Part shown: piece by piece, positions 22,321 through 31,570 of the stretch
How positions within the stretch are numbered: the first letter of the stretch is position 1
Layout of the letters: each line of letters starts with the position of its first letter
Assembly (NCBI GenBank): GCA_004764695.1
Contig: SMSO01000004.1
Location: 1,825,501 to 1,889,500 of the forward strand
DNA from: Schizochytrium sp. TIO01
Lineage: Eukaryota > Sar > Bigyra > Thraustochytrida > Thraustochytriidae
Direction of reading: 5' to 3'
Length of the DNA: 64,000 nucleotides
The notes under the pieces: generated by a model
The model's input: the letters and a program-made list of their open reading frames with translations, nothing else
Told to the model about the DNA's origin: nothing
The model's database searches: none
Translations under genes and position numbers: made by a program

Positions 22321-23445
22321 ATGTCGTGGACAACCTTTGCGCTGCGTAGCGCCGCTCTCGGCCGCGGGAGGCTGGCAGGTGTCAATGCTGCCCGTCACGT
22401 CGGTCTTCAGCCAATCACTGGTATCCGTAGTGGCCTGATCCGCGCCGCTGGCGAGTCTAGGTGGCTGGCCACAAGCTCATCCCCGGAAAGCGCCACTAAC
22501 CTCAGCTCCAGCACTGTGACTCCGAGCTCTCCTGCTGCTGCGAACAGTACAGCTCCCACTGCTAAGTCCTCCCAGGTCGTTGACAAGGAAGGTGATATCA
22601 TCGTTGACCGTGCAGGGGAATCGTGGATCGCCAAGATTGACAGTGAGACTGGAAAGCTCTTCTACTACAATGAGAAGTCTTGGGAATCTCGCAACGAGCG
22701 CCCGCTCACTGCCCAAGACTCCGACTCCACATCTACACCGGCTGAGCGTGTGAAGCCCGAGTATGCTACTGACTGGCACGACCCTCAATACCCTGACTGG
22801 GTTCAATACATTGAGTTCCAGTCCAAGCGCGCTTACTACCACAACTTTGCCACAGGTGAGACCACTTGGTCGCCGCCTGATCAGCCAGAACTGGATGTGT
22901 TTAAGAAGGAGATCGAGGAAATGGCCACCAAGCTCACGGCGGTGCCAGATTCTGTGCCTTCTGCTCCGATCGGAAAGCGCTTTCTGGCCGGCGTCGTGGA
23001 CGCAGGAGCCTCTTTTGCAGCTGGATGCGCATTTGGCACGCTCGTGTACCTCGATATTGGCAACCTTATGGGCGCTGGTGCTTCCGTCAGTTTGTCAACA
23101 TGGGCTCTTTTTATGGGCAGGGATATGATCTTTGAGCGCGGAACCCGATCGCCTGGTAAGCGCCTACTCAAGCTTGAAATTGTGCGTACTGATGGCCAGC
23201 TTCCTTCCCGCTGGAACAACTTCTTTCGCCAGATCTACCTCCCGGTCTACCTTGGCTCTGTGTACTTGATGCCATACATCTTCTTCTTCTCCGCGGCTGA
23301 TCTGGGCGCCATGATGTTCACGTCTAAGCGCCAGCGCCTCGGTGACTTTATTGCACAGACTCGCGTCATCAACGAACAACCTGACCGTGAGTTCCGCCTT
23401 GACGAGAAGAGTCGCATTGACGACGAGGATGACGCCAAGGAGTAA
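22321..23445 (+). CDS. WW-domain / RDD-family membrane protein, probably mitochondrial
   Basis: This is a 374-residue protein. The first 50 residues are rich in Arg, Ala, Ser and Leu with almost no acidic residues, as in a mitochondrial presequence (ending near SRWLATSSSP). A Ser/Thr/Pro linker follows, then two WW domains. The first (about 100-128) has W102, a YY pair and W121 but lacks the usual second-W context. The second (about 158-187) is canonical, with W160, YYHN, TGETTW183 and a final PP. The C-terminal RDD domain (216-350) starts with RFLAGVVD, the Arg-x-x-Ala-x-x-x-Asp signature, and continues with the RSPGKRLLKLEIV and RQRLGDFIA blocks and about three or four membrane segments. 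RDD proteins are poorly understood membrane proteins, some linked to ion transport. WW domains bind proline-rich partners. The combination suggests a mitochondrial inner-membrane protein with a protein-docking head; its function is unknown. Confidence 0.8.
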   Translation: MSWTTFALRSAALGRGRLAGVNAARHVGLQPITGIRSGLIRAAGESRWLATSSSPESATNLSSSTVTPSSPAAANSTAPTAKSSQVVDKEGDIIVDRAGESWIAKIDSETGKLFYYNEKSWESRNERPLTAQDSDSTSTPAERVKPEYATDWHDPQYPDWVQYIEFQSKRAYYHNFATGETTWSPPDQPELDVFKKEIEEMATKLTAVPDSVPSAPIGKRFLAGVVDAGASFAAGCAFGTLVYLDIGNLMGAGASVSLSTWALFMGRDMIFERGTRSPGKRLLKLEIVRTDGQLPSRWNNFFRQIYLPVYLGSVYLMPYIFFFSAADLGAMMFTSKRQRLGDFIAQTRVINEQPDREFRLDEKSRIDDEDDAKE

Positions 23446-24647
23446 GATCTTCACAATCGTCTCTGCTGCTGCTTACCCTCGTATAGGTTATTTCAGCTAG
23501 CCACCCCTTGCTTCTAGCCATTTTTGGAGAATTCATTCCACTTCCCCTTTTCTCCAAATGATTTGGTTATACCAGGATGCCTGATGACAGAAAGTCCTTT
23601 GCATCGTATCCACAGAACCATCTTCCCATCTCTTGTCTCTGAAGCTTAGGCCCTTTTAGTTTTGGTCTCTCCTCCATCGCACGCGCTATTCAAACTCTGC
23701 CTGTACTTGTGAGATTCCGTGCTCATCACATATGCTGCGTTATCATTTCGTCATCATCACCACCTGCTCTTGTGCCAGCTTCTGTTTGCAAAATCCTCGT
23801 CCTGGGCCGCGGCGGGTTTTGCACAAGAAGAAAACAAAGAGGCAAGATTTAGTCTACTCACTCACTTTCTCTCTCCTAAACAAGCCACTTCTGCATGTAA
23901 CTCCTGATCACGAAGACGTGTGAGTTAGTGGCAATCATCGTTCAGTGTGTTTTGTTTCTCTCTATTGATAACACCCGTTTCCATCACAGACAACAGCAAC
24001 TACCAGATTCTTTTATGAAAACATACATCACAAGCATTTGAGCTTGTTTTTAGAAAAAAACACTCGATCGCTACGTTACTTTGCTGTTGCTGATGATTAA
24101 AACCACGGCACAGTGAAAAAACAAAAAAAACAAAAAAACAAGACATTCATATTTCAAACTCGAAAATAACGAAAAAGTAAACATAGACTATTTTGAAACT
24201 CTTTTTCCTCATGTTTCTTTCGTGTGCACTGCTTTGCGTAATTTTAAAGCACATGAGTCGCGCATGATATCCACTCTCTAAGGAAAGTGATATTATGGAC
24301 ATATCTTGCTTGTCACTGATTTCAGAAAGAATCAAGTCAACAAAGAGAGCATTAGGTGTAGTACTGCACTCATCAGATCGTCTTGCACAAACAAGAAAAT
24401 AAATTGTTGCAAAAATTCATGAAAAGTAGAACACAGAGAAACAACGACCTCCAAGGAAACGATTGATAACCAAATAGAAAAACAAAAGGGGGTTTAACAT
24501 GCGTTTTGCCTGTTTTCACTATGATGTAGGTTGTAGGATTAGAGCTGCTTAAAAAAATGTCGCTGTGTCCAATTTGCTTGCAAGAGTATTTTGTATTGAT
24601 TTTTTTTCTTCTTTTTTTCAGGGTAACGAGTTAGTGCTGCTAATGAT
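23446..24647. other. Convergent intergenic region between WW/RDD and CCT2 genes
   Basis: This AT-rich 1.2 kb contains A-runs near 24110-24140 and T-runs near 24600-24620, and presumably both 3' untranslated regions. The open frames here (about 60 residues) show no domain, and most lack an ATG. I see no RNA gene. Confidence 0.6.
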
Positions 24648-26617
24648 TTAGTAGCCATCACGCTGGCGCGGGGCAGCACGAATGGTCGAATCAACACGCA
24701 AAAGAGCCTCACTGGCCTCAGCAGCAGCTAGCAAAACATGCTCCTTGGCCTTAAAGCTCTCAAAGATACCGAGCTCACGCACATCACCAATGGTGCCGTT
24801 AACCATGTCCAAACCCATGGTGTTGCGACCCTCGTGATGGGCAACGCGGAGCTGGCTCACAAGGTCGGCAGAGTCGTAACCACCGTTATCAGCAATAGTG
24901 GCAGGAAGGGTGCGAAGAGCCTTGGCGAAGGCCTCCACTGCAAGAGCCTTCTTACCGGTGATGGTGGGTGCAATCTCATCTACTGCCTTAGCCATGAGCA
25001 TCTCAGCGCATCCTCCACCAAGAGTGACACGGGTCTCCTTAACTGTCTGGGAGAGCACAGCAAGGGCATCGTGCAGAGAACGCTCTGCCTCGTCCAAGAC
25101 GTGGGAGGACGCACCACGCAATACGACAGTGCAGGCCTTACCACTCTGCACACCAGAAAACTTGAGGAAGCGCTTCTCTCCAATCATGGTCTCCTCAATC
25201 AATTCAGCAGATCCAAGCATGATGTTCTCAGGCTGGTCAAAGGTCGAGGTCAGCTCAGCGCCAGTTACAGTGGACAGACGCTCAACACCATCGAAGTCAG
25301 CGTGCTCAATGCACATCACACCGGCCTCGGCAAACAACGACGCCGGCCAGTCGTACACAAGCTGACGGTTAATGAATACATTACATCCAGACTTGAGGAT
25401 CTTCTGCACCTTAGCCTTCATTTTCTGCTTTTCCGCCTCCTCAATCTCAGCCACGGCATCCATAGAGTCAACCTTGACGCGCGAGCCGTAGATCTTGACC
25501 TTATCAGTATCCATAGGGGTGTTCGCAACCATAATCTTGGCCTTCTCGACACGCTTGGGCTGACCAACGCCGATCTTGAGGTCCGCGAGGAAGCCCTCGT
25601 CGAGGAAGGACTGTTCAAGGCTTCCACCGAGCACCTTGATAACTTGGATCAGGTTCAAGTCAGTGCTGCCGCCAAGGCGAAGCACGGCATCAACAGCGAG
25701 GTTGGCGAAGCGGTCCTTATCCTTGTTGAGCAATTTGCTAGAAAGAGTTGTACGGGCAATGTTGAGAAGGTCGGCACGGAATGCTTCCTTGTCATCGGCG
25801 TTATCGACGGCGCTGTCCACAAGGGCCTGGCGAGCAGCGGCCACGGCAAGACGCCAACCGTCACAAATGGTCATCGGGTGAACACGCTGGTGGATGAGCT
25901 GCTCGGCCTCACGGAGAAGCTCGCCGGCAAGAACAACGACAGAGGTGGTGCCATCACCAACCTCGTCATCCTGGGAGCGGCTCATATCGACAAGAACCTT
26001 GGCAGCCGGGTTGTCAATGTGAATAGAGCTAAGAATAGTTGCACCTGTGTCATGTGATCATAAATTACCCATTTTCCATCAGTGCAGACAGGACATTGAG
26101 ACAGTTGTTGATCAATGTAGTTTAAGCAGCAGAATATGCATTTTAAGAATCGTGTGTATGCGTGTGGCAAATCAAGAGCGTTCAAGAGAGTTAGTATTCA
26201 GATTACGCTGATTTTAATCACCCAAGTATCTCCAACCGTCAAAGTCTAAAGATATTCCATTCCACATATGTACTCGGTGAGCACAGACAGAGTAGTCCTT
26301 CCCTATCTCCAACCGGAGGAGCAGATGTAGTTGATTAAAGGACCCTTCGTATTTGCCTCAAAGGATGCCACATTTGAAAACGCGTGTAGACATAAAGAGG
26401 GCCTGAGAGGCTGGTTTCTTGCAAACTTACCGTCATTTGTGATGTTCATGGTGTCCGGGTTGGACATGCTCTGGAGGATCTTGTCCATACCCTTGGGGCC
26501 CAAAGTGGACTTTACGAGGTCGCTGATAGCAATAGCACCCACAAAAGAGCTAAGACGCGAGTTTTCGCCCTTGTCGATCATCGACTCGGCGCTCAGTACG
26601 CTGTTAGGGTCCGCCAT
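24648..26617 (-). CDS. CCT2: T-complex protein 1 subunit beta (CCT-beta chaperonin), two exons
   Basis: Two exons on the minus strand, 26617-26431 (187 nt) and 26044-24648 (1,397 nt), join in frame to give 527 residues, close to the usual 535. CCT2 is one of eight subunits of the TRiC/CCT ring, the ATP-driven cytosolic folding machine for actin and tubulin. Exon 1 starts [12 protein letters not shown] and carries [12 protein letters not shown] and the strand MNITNDG. Exon 2 resumes with [15 protein letters not shown] and then [19 protein letters not shown], the catalytic-Asp and nucleotide loop of group II chaperonins. [10 protein letters not shown] and [20 protein letters not shown] near the C-terminus are typical of the beta subunit. 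The ATG at 26617 is preferred; the frame extends a little upstream without ATG. TTA, CTA and TCA are absent from long stretches, so an antisense frame of 439 residues stays open. Confidence 0.96.
26045..26430 (-). other. Spliceosomal intron in CCT2
   Basis: The exon end GACG is followed by the donor GTAAGTTTGC at 26430, and the acceptor CACAG ends at 26045. The junction restores the codon pair Asp-Gly in the invariant NITNDG-AT chaperonin strand, so the splice is well supported. Its length is 386 nt. It is the only intron I could place in the window, and it sits near the 5' end of the gene. Confidence 0.92.
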
Positions 26618-27359
26618 GGTCTCTCTCCTTTCGTACGGTCCGACGAAGAAGCACAACTACAAGCACACGAAGAGCGTGAAGTGCAGCGAGGTCTCTCCGC
26701 AGAACAGTTACTGTCGGAGCCGGAGAAGCAGAAGCGAAGTGACGTCGAGCTGCGAAAGCGCTTCAACGTTTGAGTGAATGGATGAACTTTGACTAAACTA
26801 AAAGAAAAAGAAGAAGAAGAAGAATGCGCTCTGTTTGATCGAAAATCCCTTCGGAAGAATCGATCCTTCGCGGCTGAAAGTCTATTGAGAGCCTTGAGGA
26901 CAAGACTTCAAAGCTAAAACGACCCAGCAGGCGGTGCGGAGGGCAGTGGAAGAGGCGAGAACTCGCAGCTTGACCGGTAATCGATCAGAGTCTATAGTCC
27001 GCGCAGCTGCGCCTTCTTGATCCTTTCCATCAAAAAGCATGAGAAAAACTTTTTTTTCACATATCGTGCCCTATCATGGCCAAGCAAAATAAAACAAAAT
27101 CATAATAAAAGAATAATCATAAACTCAGGTAGGTAACCAAACAAACAAACAGACACAGAAATCCTTGCAAAAAAAAGAGATAAAGCAGCAAGCAACAGCC
27201 GTTTATCCCGTCTCTTCTCTTCAAGACAACCATCCCAATCCCCAAGTGAGAAGCAAGCAAGCAAGAAAAGCAAGCCCCTCTTCCCTTCTCTTCTCTCGCC
27301 TCATCTCACCTTATCAATCATAAACAAATTAACGAGAGCCCACAGAGAGAGACTCCTAA

Positions 27360-27760
27360 GGACCTCTTAACCTTTTGACTAGCAGACGGACAGCCCGCCA
27401 TCACCATTGTCGGCACTACGGGCAACCGTCGATGGCGTTCCAGAAGTTCTGACAGTCTCGAAGAACTATTACCGGACCGGGGAGAGGCTCCTTCAAGGGC
27501 GAAGACACTGGGTCTTGTGTTTCTAACGGGCGAGCGTTAGGCTTTTAATCTTTTTACTACCGAGCTAGGTACAACTGGTATGGGGCCCTCAAGTTGCTTC
27601 TTCGTTTCATTTTGTGTTATGTAGTGAAAAACGTTGGTAGACGCTACCAACGTAAGGATGACCACGATCCGGTAGAAGGACTTCGAGGTCTGGTAGAAAT
27701 GCGTTGCGGAGACAAGTCAGTTCTTGAAAATGTGAACAATTGAGAAGGAGATCCTGTGAG
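27360..27760. ncRNA. Candidate structured non-coding RNA locus (strand unknown)
   Basis: This stretch is free of coding frames and simple repeats and is more GC-balanced than its surroundings. It contains a perfect 10-bp stem with a 3-nt loop (ACGTTGGTAG-ACG-CTACCAACGT, 27631-27653). A perfect 6-bp stem with a 6-nt loop (CTAACG-GGCGAG-CGTTAG, about 27522-27540) is followed by a T-rich run that could act as a polymerase III terminator on the plus strand. I could not match it to RNase P, SRP, U1, U2, U4, U5, U6 or 5S signatures by eye. It may be an untranslated leader or simply unconstrained sequence. Confidence 0.25.
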
Positions 27761-28359
27761 GCTAGGTTAGAACTGAAAATGACGGTAAAATGCGGGGAAA
27801 TTTAGAGTGAATAAGATCACGATGAACTTTTTGTTGTGAAACAAAGCGTCGAGGACGATTTAATTTGCATTTCTTTACTGGTAAATTAGGAACCGGGAGT
27901 CATTTGCGTGGAAGAAAAGATGTTAGATGTTTTTTAGTCTGTGCAGTGTAGACATAGATGTTAGGTATTGAAATGCAGTATCTGTGTGATTAGCTTTTCC
28001 CAATGAAATAAAGCGAAGAAGAGACGCAGTTCACTGCGATCAGATAACCTTGAATCGACCCACACGATAGAGTTTGATGGGAAATTATTTTTGCAACAAT
28101 ATCTGCTCGAGTAAGTTCCATTCTAGCCCATTCCTCTATTATCCTCGTCTTAACAGCTACAGGAAATCATGACCCTGCCCACCATCATCCAGACTCCTAA
28201 AAAAGCCAGCAGCTATTGCGAAGATACCACCTTGATAACAATCATGTTCATGTATCCTTTTCAGGATAATGTAAGTTAATCTTTAATGTGTTTTAGTTTT
28301 TAGATAACTAAAGAATTAATTTGGAAATTCAATTGTGGGAGCGGCTTAATTGTAACCCC

Positions 28360-28502
28360 CTTAACACAACAATATTGGGAAAGCAGAGAAGCTGGTTCAG
28401 CATTGAACCAATTTTAATGATGAAGGCGCACGTAAATTCCCTCTTGTTTAATCTTTTCTACGTGCCTTCGCACTAGTGACGGCATTATAATATTGTGCTA
28501 AG
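28360..28502. repeat. Nested inverted repeats, possible MITE or long hairpin
   Basis: Outer arms are CTTAACACAACAATATT (28360-28376) and AATATTGTGCTAAG (28489-28502), complementary apart from a 3-nt bulge and one mismatch. Inner arms GAAGGCGCACGTA (28422-28434) and TACGTGCCTTC (28459-28469) pair with a 2-nt bulge. A third perfect 6-bp hairpin, GGTTCA-GCAT-TGAACC, lies at about 28394-28409. The whole could fold as one branched structure. No clear target-site duplication or transposase is seen. Confidence 0.35.
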
Positions 28503-28634
28503 CAATTCTTGCCACGATGTGGTCAGTCCCACATGGATAAAAATATAACAGAGATATAAGTCTAGACATATGCATGGCAGTATTATTTCTAAAAAAATCG
28601 ATGTTCTAACAATTAGTGTATAGAGGTCAAATGC

Positions 28635-29219
28635 CTAAAAGGCAGTCCGCAGGAGATCAGCCGGAGTAATGTCAAGATGAAACGTAAGAAATATCTGGCC
28701 TACGAAGATGCTAAAGTGCCAAAGCGAGTGGTATACGCTATAGCATTCTTCTTGATGGTGCTTAAACCAAAAGGCGAGGCAGACCAAAAAGAAGGCCATG
28801 ACAACACCAGGGCCCGAAAGCCGCGGGAGCATTGGTGGGGCGGTGCCTGCAAAAGCGACTACAGCAGCAATCTTGTCAGCAACGAGATGCCAGTGCACCT
28901 TTTCAGAGTACAGGTGGTATAGTAGTGACATGCAAGCACTGAAAATGATCGAGCTAGCCGCAAAGTTAAACCCGTTGATGTGATACACGTAAGCAGGGAT
29001 GACCATAATGAAATTAGTCCACATCAGTGCTTCGGTACAGCTCCTACGGTCATGGCAATGCATGTGAATCTGCTCTTCCTTATAGGCGCGCTTAATATCG
29101 CTCCACAATGATGTCATGTTTCCTGTTGCCTCGCGCATTCCATCATGGACAAACTGCTGCCCGCGTTGAAACGCAGACTGATGCCAGACAGTAGCCGGTG
29201 CACTCTGAGACGCACTCAT
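28635..29219 (-). CDS. CREST-superfamily-like integral membrane protein (putative hydrolase)
   Basis: This 194-residue protein has a polar N-terminus (1-62) and then about five hydrophobic spans (64-82, 86-101, 111-124, 138-152, 165-180). Three spaced motifs match the metal site of the CREST superfamily (alkaline ceramidases, PAQR receptors, Per1, TMEM8): S98-x3-H102 in SLLYH, D115 in HLVADK, and H164-x3-H168 in HSLWH. Those proteins use a zinc site to cut lipid amide or related bonds, or act as membrane receptors. At 194 residues it is shorter than the usual seven-segment members (over 220), so it is either compact or missing a first segment upstream. The ATG at 29219 (MSASQ) is chosen; the frame extends upstream only from a non-ATG codon. 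Substrate unknown. Confidence 0.6.
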   Translation of the reverse strand: MSASQSAPATVWHQSAFQRGQQFVHDGMREATGNMTSLWSDIKRAYKEEQIHMHCHDRRSCTEALMWTNFIMVIPAYVYHINGFNFAASSIIFSACMSLLYHLYSEKVHWHLVADKIAAVVAFAGTAPPMLPRLSGPGVVMAFFLVCLAFWFKHHQEECYSVYHSLWHFSIFVGQIFLTFHLDITPADLLRTAF

Positions 29220-31570
29220 TGCAGTTGTCCCGTTTTCTGTTGGGGTTGCTTGACACAATCGAAAGTGCTTTGATTCGTAGCCTCAGCCAATGTGGTGACA
29301 CCCTGTCGATTGGTTTCACCTACAGTTCGTGACACAGTGTCAGTTCCAGTTCTCATTTGATTCTCTCTTTTTCAACCTAGACCCGGTGTGTGATTTTGTT
29401 GTTACAACACCATTAAAGAAACAGGGAGCCTGGCGACTCGAATTAACAACCCACCAGCTAGCGTTATAGCCTGCATAGAGCCTTATTCTATCAAGAACAG
29501 CATGAAGAGCGTGTACTCCACACACAAAAATTGCGCCTCCCCCACTCATTGATTATTATTTTTTTGCGACAGATCTCAGGACAGAAAAACCTGCACTTCC
29601 GTTTCACAAGAATAACCATGGATCTCTTGTGTCTCAAACATAATGGTAGTTCTAGCCCCTGGCCTTCAAAGGATTTGTTTTGCTTGCTCATTGAGCTTTC
29701 GTACTCTAGAGTACAACGCAAGCTAGCTAGCCTCCGTCTCAGCGATGCCGACGCCCTTCGTCTCAGTTCTATGCTTCAGCTACACCCACAAAACAATCCA
29801 ACCCAACAAGCTTAAGAACTCGCAACTTACACAAAAGCTCGCCACCACAAGTTCTAGACGTCCACGCAAGACACATCCAAGTTTGTGTTCTGCGAGTGCT
29901 TTGCAGTGCTTGTGCGCTTGTCGCTTGTCTATTTAGGATGGCTGCGACGAATGCGAATTCCTGTTATATGCTAATGGCTTGCTTTCGCTAGTAAAAAGCA
30001 TAAGAGTACACTTACTTAGAATATCTACTACAGTATTTGGTAGTCGATCATTAGTAGCCATTCTCCTGGTAAGCACTGACTATGTGCGCTGAGCCAAAGT
30101 GCGCAACGCACTTTTATAGACCGAGTTATTTGTGCTCTGATATAATAGGTCTTTATTTAAAAATGGTCCAGCGAATTCATCAATTTCCCCACCCCGTGGC
30201 AGCTTCTCTATAGTTGGCGGACAGCTCGAGATTACTTGCCATTGTACACGGAAGGGTGGAGAACTCGGGCACCCGCACCAAAGCAACCAAGTCAAGGCCA
30301 AAGGATTCAATGGAGAGACAGATGCAAAATAAATTTACAGGCGAAGTTGGAATCTTAATGTCAGACCGAATTGGTGAAGCTTGCAATACCTTCTGAGAGC
30401 TCAGACAGCGGACTATATTCGCGTTTTCGTTGCCATGGTCAACAATGCTCTCGTACGTATTAAATAGTTTTGAAGACGCAGTATTCAAGCTTGTCGGTCT
30501 CAATGAGATAGACGTTTGCTGGAATAAGCCCAAACATCTTCTTCATCAGCATATCACTGTAGTTTTATGATGCTTCTTTTCACATCAAGTTTCTAATTCC
30601 TTGCAAAGGAAACGTCCGTAAGCCATTCTCAAAGCATCAGGACCACGACTTCTCTACGATACCCTGAACCTCGTGACCAAGCCTGAGGAAGCAGAATAAG
30701 AATACCACGCCAAAGCCACTTTTGTAACTGTTATATTCGTTCGTCCCTATGCTAAGCAAGCAAGTAAGAAAGCATTCAATCATTTATTCACAACCGTGCA
30801 GAAAGAGCGTATATTGCACTGTATGGTCTCCCTTACTATGGGGAAAACGATCTATAACCCATTTGTAAGCTTTTACTCTACTGTATGGGGCCAGTAGAAA
30901 ATCGATAAAAAGGCCACTCAAAACGTAATACGATCCCACTCCGTCTCGAGTTTTTGCACGACACTAGACGGAGAACTGCATAGCTGCTGCCGAGGCCGCA
31001 GGTAGGCCGTGCAGGGAGGCGCCGCGAAGCAGGTGAGCTCCGGAGGGTGTAGCTGTAGCACGCAAGGCCCTCCAGCACCCGAACCCGCGCTGGGGGGGGT
31101 AAGCGGATCCGCAAAGCTAGCTGTCCGGCGTTTTGTGCGTACTATTTTAGCCAAATACACATATATCATCTGTGCGTAAATATTAGCCTAGATAGATTGG
31201 TTTGCATGCGCACGTGCATGCACGTGGAGAAGAGCAAACATTTATTGAGAACGCCTTAAGGCACAGCAAATCAAAGGGACTAGCGATATAGTTTAGATTT
31301 TTTAGGTGATTTGACCAAAACTCTGAACAAGAGAGATTGCACGACTTGCTAGAAGAATCGAAATCTAAACTTTTGCGAGGTATTGACCGGAGATCGTGAG
31401 GCCTGAGTAGTTTCTTCGGACTCTACACTATAGTGGGCAGGCGATTTGCATCAGATCCTTAACTGGATTAAACCTAGCTGCACAGGACTTCCAGATATCT
31501 TTGATTGCTTTGTGCAGATCTGCGTCAAGGGGCTTTGAGGAAAGGCCAAAACTTCGCGAGCTGTGAGACC
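29220..31570. other. Gene-poor 2.35 kb between CREST-like and kinase genes
   Basis: No secure gene. Broken, protein-like frames occur on the minus strand at 30080-30560. A GC-rich patch (30960-31130) includes a run of eight G (31091-31098). A 16-bp palindrome with two CACGTG cores lies at 31211-31226, in what should be the kinase promoter. Confidence 0.5.
31211..31226. promoter_or_regulatory. Perfect palindrome with two CACGTG (G-box/E-box) cores
   Basis: CACGTGCATGCACGTG is its own reverse complement and holds two CACGTG hexamers, the classic target of bHLH and some bZIP factors. It lies about 345 bp before the kinase ATG. It is a candidate upstream element; binding is inferred. Confidence 0.4.

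Larger units (their letters stand above)
26618..28634. other. Gene-free 2-kb region upstream of CCT2
   Basis: No protein-coding frame of note. The first few hundred bases should hold the CCT2 promoter. Two tracts look structured rather than random, 27360-27760 and 28360-28502; they are listed separately. A possible short intron-like stretch (GTAAGTTCC to TTAACAG, about 28111-28158) is present on the plus strand without any coding context. Confidence 0.5.

Noticed and set aside
24738-26057. 439-codon open frame antisense to CCT2
   Set aside because: Same cause as above. It runs antisense to exon 2 and shows no domain.
31505-31570. 22-codon N-terminal extension of the kinase
   Set aside because: It begins at TTG, and the extension looks like leader sequence. 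The ATG at 31571 sits just before the kinase core.
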